Position numbers and translations under genes: made by a program. This document shows, one piece after another, positions 14,101 through 20,488 of a DNA stretch of 22,798 nucleotides. The stretch's first letter is position 1. Every line of letters begins with the position of its first letter. The DNA lies in the IMG/VR virus record IMGVR_UViG_3300036828_000149, positions 1-22,798 of that record; one strand, given 5' to 3'. The notes under the pieces are model-generated. The model did no database searches, was not told the DNA's origin, and worked only from the letters and a program-made list of their open reading frames with translations. The DNA comes from a virus.

Positions 14101-16147
14101 TGACGCGGAAGATCCTAGAGGAATAGCCTCAAGGTCTCTTATTTATCCGCTTATGGAGGCTGGGAATAAGGTCGATACTACGGGCAGAATGTACGCTAAG
14201 ATATTACAGACTCTAGATAAGTTCACGACTGACTTCGAAAAGCCAGTTCCGAACACTGTCTTCCATGATCCTTCCACCTTTGACAAGGATCCAAAGACAG
14301 GGAGGCGGAGTCTTAAACAAGGAACCCCACTCTACCTTGAGATGAACAGGGAGAATATGTTAGCTGTTGCAATGAATTGGGGAAATAAAAGTAACAGGGA
14401 TGTTTTAGTTAGAGGTCATTTAGTCTCAGAAGCAGATGTTCAAGGTTGGCTCGACACTCATATGACAAAGCAAGATTGGCAATTAGTTAAAAGTCTTGGG
14501 GATATTATGGCTAAGCTCCAGAAGGCAGAAGATAGAATGACTATGGATACGAATAATAGTGTCTTAGATAAGCTTATATTAGGAAAAGTCCAAACTAAGC
14601 TTGGAGATAAGCTTGTAGAAATGGATGGATGGTATTGGCCAGTTAAGTATCATCCAGATTTTACCAAAGGGAATGCTGCTGAAGGGATACTAGGAGATAA
14701 ACCTTTCTTTAGAGTCCAAACAGAGCACGGATGGACGAACGCAAGAACAGGATACGCCGCACCTTTAGACTTACACATGAGCAACGTAGGGGATATTATT
14801 GCTAGAAGGATAAGACATACAGGATTGAGCCCAGCCATTGCGCAAGTCTCAAAACTGATGTTGGACGGAGACTTCATGGAGGCCATCAATAGGAAGTTTG
14901 GATCCCATTATTCTGGTCTATTTGAGAAATACTTAAAAGATATAGCCGGTCAAGGAGGGTATACGTCGCCGGCTGCTAACGTTGGTAATAGACTTGGGCA
15001 GCATATCCTAGCTAATACAGTATCTACACTTGTTGGTTATAACCCAGGAACCATAATCAAGCATAGCTTAACAGCCTTTGGACAGAGTTGGAGGGAAGTT
15101 GGGACAGGGCCTTTTCTAAAAGCTATGATTGATCTATATAGAACTAGTAAAGTAGTTCAGGATTCGAACGATAAATTCATAACAGAAGGCGGTCAGGTAG
15201 GGACGCTTGATTGGAAAGGATCAGATGAAATCAACCGCCGTCCACAACACTGGCTGCAAACTCTCGGTGGCGCTTCAGAAATGCTCTTTCATCCAAGCAA
15301 ACTCGAGGCGGCGAGACGGCGAGGTATGGAGCGTAGGACTTGGATGCTTGCTACCATAGATCAATGGATATCCAAGGTAACCTGGCTAGCTAAGTACCGA
15401 ACAATTAACGAGGAGAATCTTGGACCAAAGGGAATGAGTGTAGAAGAGGCTCATTTGGACGCAGTTCGGATGGCCGATCGAGCAGTGAGGAACACTCACG
15501 GATCTACGATGGTTGCGGCAAGACCGGAGTTTATGCGATCGAATAATGCTATGGTACAGTCGTTAACGAGCTTGGGCTTATTCTATAATCACATCCTCAA
15601 TCGCTGGCTAACAATGGGGCCTAGAGGCGTTAGGGCCTATGGAAAGTGGAAGCGTGGGGAGCCTGTGGCAGAAGATGTTAAAGACTTGACGAAGGATGTT
15701 TTGATGTATGTGGTCTTTCCGTCTGTTGTTCACGAGATAATGGATCCGACTTGTAGTTCTGAAGAATGGAATAAGAGCTGGGGTACGTGTACTGGCATGA
15801 CTCTGGGAGTGGCTGGTCTTTCACCAATATTTCTAGCAAGAGACATGGCTCATGCTGCCGTAACTGGCCATGATCCAGGTTTAGGGATGTTTGGGTCGGC
15901 GGCTAAGCCAGTGACGGATATGCTTAAGGATATGCAGCATATTGGAGATAAGAGATACCTTGGAAGGCAGGTTGAAGATGCTAACGCTCTGCTTGGGGTT
16001 TCTAAAGGATTGGCTAGCAGACAGGTAGGTAGGTGGGAGAAGTACTTCATCAACACTATGTTAGCCCAAGACCATCTACCAAGAGGTCCGGGAGAGGCTA
16101 TGAGAGTACTGAGATTTGGGGTCACTAAGGAAAGGAAACACAGATAA
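11132..16147 (+). CDS. Large internal virion protein (T7 gp16-like position), 1671 aa
   Basis: The largest gene in the window. Residues 1-100 (LARALANRKAQTQGRVIDSL, then DPEKAATASKLGNDTGADPN) carry an Ala-rich repeat often seen at the start of large podophage ejection proteins. A Gly/Ala hydrophobic stretch at 211-231 (SVGGAAGGIAGFLGSTLVEL) and another at 250-260 could insert into a membrane. A very long charged helical body follows. The C-terminal 150 residues have further hydrophobic helices (VLMYVVFPSVVHEIMDPTCS and LGVAGLSPIFLARDMAHAAV) with a Cys pair near residues 1545-1557. T7 gp16 (1318 aa) forms the inner-membrane part of the ejection conduit and has a transglycosylase domain. I see no such domain here. 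The TAA shares its last A with the endolysin ATG. Confidence 0.75.
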   Translation: MADEQDPILARALANRKAQTQGRVIDSLDADPEKAATASKLGNDTGADPNVIYHNFDDVMREHQKALTNGIIENSPPLQEYVNSHPLAAKVSKDDWGNLSKLMDVLGSTPLTRPLAQLGKSPAGRDIVSSLSGEMPGVGPIVSGTIERAKEGFGQEPVGYRDPWIEALHLTPEAEAQFKETRWMTPGKPYFFQRPTDLATLWSLYEFVTRASVGGAAGGIAGFLGSTLVELGMEPATAASGMRDVHAVSEIVLQLLLGGLGPKGARRATMGVSGALESPALRGKHPELLELEKETGLKTKADYKVLQEWNKLGDSVERALPYIKEGEEPPVRLDPDIDKMIMDDSKEGLKELKEQEKAANKTVTKERDRDMLELAISKATKGQNVGLEWDGVKALYGDKLPEPGDGLLGDIPGVAEKFQASMTSGEDITVPKSQWLSKVEKEVSEKLDGFVKHRPGALSEREIESLGKAEEIPPIEPGVSNWQNVVDGVRRAAGLEPLLKKLPKAREPTQLELGVTRQEDIPLFKPGALMPKRMYDQYFNQMNKIFDADKEKDLRVAEREERRRQMPEWTENYKKEQEKVVEDIKNSRPFRFSDFFRNGILNGEDVGVKPRIRTDSLTPEQRAAIPAKFQAKNGIDPDLIARALDYQTGSEMINDIIAFEETRKEAGDKPGEFFNRLVKRETDRRMEVKYGKFEENVAAAAREHVISPTAFDLVHQEVMALAMRAGQKMPMSKDDLRQQAYIRFTDSIASEQDLSKYVGLLGKAGRAAEEAWLKGDVVEAFKQKQLQAQHMAVAALAKEFQKEQRAWDRGKKAHSGEEDKSLPQEYQNWLHDLYYRVGETTKRSLDTVKQSIQDHEHKTFQEFADKKNMNGLPVGAGEYGEAYTPKIPITPFLYDQPFNKTMDKVTVGEFRAINNTAQALIKLGRGEKQVLVGDKLTMFEEAKKELLDWVNQTHPDKPFIHNPTAWQKRRKQLATMRVGLMQLEHFFRMVDAEDPRGIASRSLIYPLMEAGNKVDTTGRMYAKILQTLDKFTTDFEKPVPNTVFHDPSTFDKDPKTGRRSLKQGTPLYLEMNRENMLAVAMNWGNKSNRDVLVRGHLVSEADVQGWLDTHMTKQDWQLVKSLGDIMAKLQKAEDRMTMDTNNSVLDKLILGKVQTKLGDKLVEMDGWYWPVKYHPDFTKGNAAEGILGDKPFFRVQTEHGWTNARTGYAAPLDLHMSNVGDIIARRIRHTGLSPAIAQVSKLMLDGDFMEAINRKFGSHYSGLFEKYLKDIAGQGGYTSPAANVGNRLGQHILANTVSTLVGYNPGTIIKHSLTAFGQSWREVGTGPFLKAMIDLYRTSKVVQDSNDKFITEGGQVGTLDWKGSDEINRRPQHWLQTLGGASEMLFHPSKLEAARRRGMERRTWMLATIDQWISKVTWLAKYRTINEENLGPKGMSVEEAHLDAVRMADRAVRNTHGSTMVAARPEFMRSNNAMVQSLTSLGLFYNHILNRWLTMGPRGVRAYGKWKRGEPVAEDVKDLTKDVLMYVVFPSVVHEIMDPTCSSEEWNKSWGTCTGMTLGVAGLSPIFLARDMAHAAVTGHDPGLGMFGSAAKPVTDMLKDMQHIGDKRYLGRQVEDANALLGVSKGLASRQVGRWEKYFINTMLAQDHLPRGPGEAMRVLRFGVTKERKHR

Positions 16148-17391
16148 TGGCATGGAGAGGCAGAGCAACGGCGCTGAAATGTAATACTCCAGAGGAATTC
16201 AGTAGGTATCTTAACAGTCTGAGTTTCTCTAACTGGAAACCGAGCGGAATGGTGCTTCACAATACCGCTTCTCCTACTTTAGATCAGTGGTGGCACGGAG
16301 GGACTTCGCCGGAACAGAGGATGAGGAACCTTAAATCTTACTACCAAAGCTTGGGCTGGAGTGCAGGACCCCATGCATTTGTGGATGGAGTTTCTATCTG
16401 GGTGATGACGGATTTTAACGTCAAGGGAGTTCATTCCCCAAGTTGGAATGGGACGAGGCTTGGGATTGAGATGGTTGGGGATTATGCTAAGGAAGAATTC
16501 GACTCTGGTCCAGGCGCCAAGGTGCAATCTCTTAGTGAAGCTCTGTTCGGTGAATGCCATTCTTTCTTTGGGTGGGAGCCTAGCGGGACTTCGATTAAAC
16601 TCCACAAAGAGGATCCGAACACCAACCACGATTGTCCTGGGAAAAAGGTTTCTAAGACCGCTTTTATCAATGGAGTAACTGAATACATCAACGAAGGCGG
16701 CGATCATGGACCAGAAACTCCGTTCGAAGAAACTCCTGGTACCGTTGTTGGTGTTCCTAGCGGTGATAAGCTCAACATCCGTGCTAGCTCTTCTTCTAGC
16801 GCTCCTGTTATCGGTGAAGCCGAGAATGGAGATGTGGTTCGGGTGGTAGGGGAGGCTATGAATGGATCGACTAAGTGGGCCAGGTTTAGGATAGGAGAGG
16901 CAGAAGGGCCTGCTGTTGCAGTTTACGGATGGGTCTCAGCGAAGTATCTTGAGTACGAGAGTTCGGTTCCAACCGTACCAGAGGCTGTAGTATGGAAGTC
17001 GAACATCACTGCCACAGTCTTCGGTGTAGGGAGCGATGCGCAGCAAGGAGCCTATGGAGGATGGATCAATGGAAACACAAGGGGAGTGGCGCTACCGTAC
17101 AAATGGCGAGGGCCTGAGCCAAGACCAACACTCATCGTCAGTGGCCCTAAAGGTGAGTATACTTGTGGGGTTGTCGATGTTGGGCCCTGGAATATTAATG
17201 ATCCTGACTACGTGTTACATGATGCTAGGCCACTAAGCGAGAGTCAGTTTAAGAACCATACTAAAGCTCAGAATGGTCAAGTCCCGACTAATGACGCTGG
17301 GATAGACCTGACGGGGCCTGTTGCGGCGGCAGTTGGGATCAAAGGTAAAGGTAAAGTTAAGTGGCGGTTCACCCCTAAAGAAGGAGTGTGA
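16147..17391 (+). CDS. Endolysin: N-acetylmuramoyl-L-alanine amidase, SH3-like and RlpA-like beta-barrel domains, 414 aa
   Basis: Residues about 30-185 are an Amidase_2 (PGRP-type) domain that cuts the bond between MurNAc and L-Ala in peptidoglycan. Likely zinc ligands are His38 (GMVLHNTAS), His153 (KLHKEDPNT) and Cys163 (NHDCPGKKV), and PHAFVDG and GIEMVGDY strands are present. Residues about 195-275 form a bacterial SH3-like wall-binding domain (VPSGDKLNIRASSSSSAPVI, then VYGWVSAKYLEYE). Residues about 286-409 resemble a double-psi beta-barrel of the RlpA type (NITATVFGVGSDAQQGAYGG, CGVVDVGPWNIND, then AGIDLTGPVAAAVGIKGKGK), with an Asp in VVDVGP where RlpA-type enzymes carry their catalytic acid. 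There is no signal peptide, so export needs a holin. It is first in the lysis cassette, overlapping the ejection gene by one base. Confidence 0.88.
   Translation: MAWRGRATALKCNTPEEFSRYLNSLSFSNWKPSGMVLHNTASPTLDQWWHGGTSPEQRMRNLKSYYQSLGWSAGPHAFVDGVSIWVMTDFNVKGVHSPSWNGTRLGIEMVGDYAKEEFDSGPGAKVQSLSEALFGECHSFFGWEPSGTSIKLHKEDPNTNHDCPGKKVSKTAFINGVTEYINEGGDHGPETPFEETPGTVVGVPSGDKLNIRASSSSSAPVIGEAENGDVVRVVGEAMNGSTKWARFRIGEAEGPAVAVYGWVSAKYLEYESSVPTVPEAVVWKSNITATVFGVGSDAQQGAYGGWINGNTRGVALPYKWRGPEPRPTLIVSGPKGEYTCGVVDVGPWNINDPDYVLHDARPLSESQFKNHTKAQNGQVPTNDAGIDLTGPVAAAVGIKGKGKVKWRFTPKEGV
17381..17386 (+). promoter_or_regulatory. Shine-Dalgarno that fixes the start of the single-TM protein
   Basis: AAGGAG, six bases before the ATG at 17393, sits in the last codons of the endolysin. 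It favours the 103-aa start over an upstream in-frame extension that would only be an endolysin shadow. Confidence 0.75.
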
Positions 17392-17392
17392 C

Positions 17393-17704
17393 ATGGCAAT
17401 GCAGGAGATAGGCAAAGCCACAGGTAGCTTCTTTGACATAATGAAGCGAGAGCCATTGAGTTTGGCTCTTGTGCTTATGAATCTCTGTCTCTTGTTCTTC
17501 TTCTATGTGATTTTGAATCGGGTAGCGGATCAACGGAAAGATGAGATATCTCTTCTTTATGCGGATAAGAAGGAGGTAAGGGATCTTTTAGCTAAGTGCG
17601 TTGTCCCTGACCGGAGGACAGAGAGTGAACTTCCTATGATGAAGGGGTATTTTGAATTGCCGAAGGCTCAAGTAACTGACCCAGATAAGCCATCGGAGCA
17701 ATGA
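17393..17704 (+). CDS. Single-transmembrane lysis-cassette protein (holin or inner-membrane spanin candidate), 103 aa
   Basis: The start is set by AAGGAG at 17381-17386. Residues about 21-43 form one strongly hydrophobic helix (PLSLALVLMNLCLLFFFYVI). Residues 44-68 are charged and helical (VADQRKDEISLLYADKKEVR), with one Cys at 69, followed by a Pro-rich tail. The amphipathic N-terminal 20 residues and single helix right behind an endolysin lacking its own signal suggest a small holin. The charged periplasm-length helix equally suits an Rz-type inner-membrane spanin. No overlapping Rz1-like lipoprotein with a lipobox is visible, which weakens the spanin reading. Topology cannot be settled by eye. 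Confidence 0.7.
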   Translation: MAMQEIGKATGSFFDIMKREPLSLALVLMNLCLLFFFYVILNRVADQRKDEISLLYADKKEVRDLLAKCVVPDRRTESELPMMKGYFELPKAQVTDPDKPSEQ

Positions 17705-17887
17705 ATGCCTGACACCAAAGCTATGCCAGACTCAAACTGTAGTACCTGTATGTATTGTGTAGATAGACAGGGCTTGGAATGCCATTTTGACCCACCTACA
17801 TACATACCCGGTCTGCATGAATGGCTTGGCCAATGGCCAAGGGTATTAGATACGGATTGGTGCGGCCATTATCAATTAAAGTCTTAA
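17705..17887 (+). CDS. Small cysteine-rich, probable zinc-binding protein, 60 aa
   Basis: The ATG follows the upstream TGA with no gap. Five Cys (12, 15, 18, 26, 53) occur in the pattern CSTCMYC, ECHFDPP and a terminal DWCGHYQ. This matches a widespread small protein type in phages and bacteria (CxxCxxW...C.R.PP...W....DWCGEF), which I take to be a zinc-ribbon-like fold of unknown function. It is the last gene of the rightward unit. Its TAA (17885-17887) interlocks with the opposite gene's stop, and a 17-base palindrome lies inside it. It might bind nucleic acid or protein, but nothing visible decides this. Confidence 0.7.
   Translation: MPDTKAMPDSNCSTCMYCVDRQGLECHFDPPTYIPGLHEWLGQWPRVLDTDWCGHYQLKS
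17825..17841. repeat. 17-base perfect inverted repeat near the convergent junction
   Basis: CTTGGCCA-A-TGGCCAAG is an exact 8-bp inverted repeat around one central base, able to form a six-pair stem with a CAATG loop. It lies in the cysteine-rich gene, about 43 bases before the stops of the converging transcription units. No U-tract follows on either strand, so it is not a standard intrinsic terminator. It could be a protein-binding site, a weak bidirectional attenuator, or chance plus codon content (WLGQWP). Confidence 0.5.
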
Positions 17888-19131
17888 GTCTCAAAAGTCC
17901 GTACCCCCTGCTTATCGATATCTGTGGCTTTGATTATCCTTGCAGCTTGGAGAGCTTCCATTATGTATTTAATATGCATTGCCCCGATCCTCTCTCTGAT
18001 AAAGTTGTAGATTAGATACTCCTTTACCTTTCCGTTCATCCTAACAAAATGGGCGACCTCATCCATAACTCTGCTGTCTGGGACTATTGCGCCTTCTTGA
18101 AAGATTTTTGGCATCAGTCTCTCTGCTTCAATTAGCCAAGTCATTGCTTGATTGAAGTCTTCGACTTCTAGAGTGAGGTCGTTGGAACGGTCAACTGAGC
18201 ATACCATAGCTAACTTTAAGAGATGCGCCCATCTACGACTGTTGTAGTGACGGAGTTTTGGATGTGACGGTTCAGGCGCCAGCTTCATTATCTTCCAGTC
18301 ATGCATTGCCTTTCCGAAAGCTTTAGAGGCTTTGAACTCTCCTTGAAGTTTCGCTATCATCTTTATGTCGTGGATTAAATCTGTAGGTTTAGTCTTAAGT
18401 GGTTCGTTGAATACATCAATTAGGGGACGGTCTTCTGAGTAAACCATTATCACCCGACTCATTAGACCTTGGTCCCAGACGTAGTCTTTAAGGGTGTGGA
18501 TTAGATTTGAGGGGGTTGAGCCAGCTAGGATAGAGAGTTGCGGCCGAGCGATTTTGATACGGATGTTCGCTACTCTGCGACCTTCTGAATAAGGATTAAC
18601 GTCGTAAAACTCTACTAGGACAGACACAAGACTGGAGTCGTACTCATGCATAAAGGCAGAGAATTCATCTGCTGTTACTACTAGGGAGTTGTATTCTATT
18701 GGCGGATCTGGGAGTTGAGGGAGGAATCTCTTAGCTTCATTCATAAAATCCGCAAGAGAAGCACGAGTCATAGAGGTTGCGCCAAAGAAGATTTCAGGTA
18801 CGTTTTCTCTAACGAGATTCGACGCAGACATAATCGCTCGGGACTTCCCAATCCCAGCATGACCAACGAGAAAGATGTACATATTTGGATAGAGGAATCC
18901 GCCGGTATTCGCCCATACCTTCTGTTCAAGAGTAGCTGAGATCATCGAGATCGCAGACCACTTCCTGAAGAGTTCGGCGGATTCAAGATTTGACGTATGC
19001 TCGACGAACCGTCCTATCCAAGATGTGCACTTCCGGAGTCCTTTTCCGTTTATCTTTGGGTCTGTAGCTTTTGAGTCCGTCTGGGTTTGACTCGCCGAAG
19101 TCGCCCCAGTTCCAGCCTGTTTTGCAGCCAT
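17884..19131 (-). CDS. Replicative ATPase/helicase-like protein (DUF3987-like), 415 aa
   Basis: Residues 38-100 carry the family opening: WIGRFVEHTSNLESAELFRK, then YPNMYIFLVGHAGIGKSRAI, a Walker A with GHAGIGKS at 90-97 (Lys96). A Walker B-like LVVTADEF lies at 150-157, a sensor-like ILAGSTPSN at about 201-209, and a probable arginine finger in QGLMSRVIM (Arg226). The C-terminal third is helical. DUF3987 proteins are P-loop NTPases of phage and plasmid replication modules, thought to act as helicases or primase-helicases. No primase motif is seen. The first 37 residues are low-complexity Ala/Thr/Ser/Gln and overlap the polymerase's 3' end by 149 bases. ATG 19131 is the only Met before the conserved part, though its Shine-Dalgarno is poor. 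Its TAA shares TTAA with the opposite gene. Confidence 0.78.
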   Translation of the reverse strand: MAAKQAGTGATSASQTQTDSKATDPKINGKGLRKCTSWIGRFVEHTSNLESAELFRKWSAISMISATLEQKVWANTGGFLYPNMYIFLVGHAGIGKSRAIMSASNLVRENVPEIFFGATSMTRASLADFMNEAKRFLPQLPDPPIEYNSLVVTADEFSAFMHEYDSSLVSVLVEFYDVNPYSEGRRVANIRIKIARPQLSILAGSTPSNLIHTLKDYVWDQGLMSRVIMVYSEDRPLIDVFNEPLKTKPTDLIHDIKMIAKLQGEFKASKAFGKAMHDWKIMKLAPEPSHPKLRHYNSRRWAHLLKLAMVCSVDRSNDLTLEVEDFNQAMTWLIEAERLMPKIFQEGAIVPDSRVMDEVAHFVRMNGKVKEYLIYNFIRERIGAMHIKYIMEALQAARIIKATDIDKQGVRTFET

Positions 19132-20488
19132 ATGGGATAGTCAGCGTTCTGTCGTGGCGGAGCGGGATCTCGTGATGGAGTAGGGATTGGATCTTTGGGA
19201 CGATTTCATCTTCTCTCTCCTCGGGATATTGGATTAGGATGGAATCATGATTCTGCATTAAGAGTTGACAGATCCCTGCTCGCCATGCTTGTAGCATGCC
19301 TTTATTTACTATGTCTGATAGAGAACCTTGTGGATCGTAAGCGATAGCTTCTCTGAGGATGTCTGAGGAATCTCTGCGGCCGAAGAAGTGTCTGAGCCTT
19401 CCTGTAAGGCTGGTTAGCTTGCCGTAAGAACGAATCTGAGTCTCTACCCAAGCGTGCCAGTTTAAGTGGGCGGGGAAGGCCTTGAAGTATTTTTGTTGAA
19501 AGTCGGTGATGATGCTAAGATCAGTCTTAGTCTGACTGGACATTGTCCCCGGTTTGCCGCCATAGTTAGTTCCGTGCCCAAGCTTCTTACACATGAATCG
19601 TCGAGAGTAATGTCTATAATACGGGCGCTCGGCGAGATCTCTGTCACCTTCCAGGGTGTTGGTCCAATTGAGATCGGGCCAGCATATCCTGGCCACTGCT
19701 GTATGGAGGTCTCCGGACTCACATGCATCCAAGTAACGCCCGTCTCTGAAGAGGTTCCATTCGATTGCTCCGACAACACGGCTTTCTCCTTGTTCTGCGT
19801 CAAAGTTAGCGAGCTTCATTCCTGGGTCGGCGATGAAGATTGATCTGAGGGATTCTTCGATGTTTTGTAGGTTTCCGCCAGTACCAAACTCAGATAAACT
19901 AGAAGAAAACCTACCGGTGCTAGTACCAGCAATATTATAAGATGTACGTATTCTGCCGTCATAATCTACCTCGGTTTTTAAGACTTCGATTCTCTTCTTT
20001 AAGTCTCTCATTGCGGTCATGTGATTGATGACCGGCTGAGCAATGAGATAGGCTTCCATCTTTTCTAGGGCGGCACGGTTAGCAGTTAGGCGGCCCTCTT
20101 TGGTGCGGATTTCTGGGATTTTGAAGATGTCGTAGAAGAGTGTTTGTAGACAGTCCGAAGATTTCCAATTGAAACCGATAAATCCTGTTCCCTCCCTAAC
20201 TATTCTTTCAAGATTAGTCTCTAATCGATCTAAGCGGGTGAACATCTCTTCAACGACTTCTGCTCGACGGGCAAGATCGATTTTTACTCCTTTGATCCGC
20301 ATGTCGAGGACTGGCCCTTGAAGAGCTTTAGAGAAGGCGTAAGTAGTTGAGGTCTCAGAGCCTAGTTGAGGGAGCAAGGCTTCCAAGACTTCAGCTGTTA
20401 TGCAGCAGTCTAGGCCATTGTAGACCCAGTCCTTTTCAGCGCCTTTGAGTTTATCAGGGACTGTAATATTGGTGTGGATGATTTTCAT
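18983..20488 (-). CDS. Family A DNA polymerase, polymerase domain plus Exo III fragment, 501 aa
   Basis: Polymerase motif A is FDAEQGESRVV (Asp230, Glu235, Arg237), motif B is RFMCKKLGHGTNYGG (Arg297, Lys301, Tyr309) and motif C is QNHDSILIQYP (His414, Asp415). TGRFSSS and NLQNIEESLRSIFIADPG also fit family A. The N-terminus holds YNGLD (Tyr23, Asp27), the Exo III motif of the 3'-5' exonuclease, while Exo I and II lie in the preceding gene. So this chain lacks a complete proofreading site of its own. Its ATG overlaps the upstream TAA as TAATG, so the two proteins are probably made together and associate. After the usual family end (TGWNWGDF) there is a 37-residue basic extension that overlaps the ATPase gene. 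It should copy the phage genome. Confidence 0.88.
   Translation of the reverse strand: MKIIHTNITVPDKLKGAEKDWVYNGLDCCITAEVLEALLPQLGSETSTTYAFSKALQGPVLDMRIKGVKIDLARRAEVVEEMFTRLDRLETNLERIVREGTGFIGFNWKSSDCLQTLFYDIFKIPEIRTKEGRLTANRAALEKMEAYLIAQPVINHMTAMRDLKKRIEVLKTEVDYDGRIRTSYNIAGTSTGRFSSSLSEFGTGGNLQNIEESLRSIFIADPGMKLANFDAEQGESRVVGAIEWNLFRDGRYLDACESGDLHTAVARICWPDLNWTNTLEGDRDLAERPYYRHYSRRFMCKKLGHGTNYGGKPGTMSSQTKTDLSIITDFQQKYFKAFPAHLNWHAWVETQIRSYGKLTSLTGRLRHFFGRRDSSDILREAIAYDPQGSLSDIVNKGMLQAWRAGICQLLMQNHDSILIQYPEEREDEIVPKIQSLLHHEIPLRHDRTLTIPYGCKTGWNWGDFGESNPDGLKSYRPKDKRKRTPEVHILDRTVRRAYVKS

Noticed and set aside
17321-17392. Upstream extension of the single-TM protein into the endolysin
   Set aside because: It lacks an ATG start and simply re-reads endolysin codons. 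AAGGAG at 17381-17386 points to the ATG at 17393.
17821-18015. A 64-codon plus-strand ORF overlapping the cysteine-rich gene and running antisense into the ATPase gene
   Set aside because: It has no Shine-Dalgarno, no recognisable sequence, and two thirds of it is the complement of a well-supported P-loop gene. It is best read as a shadow.
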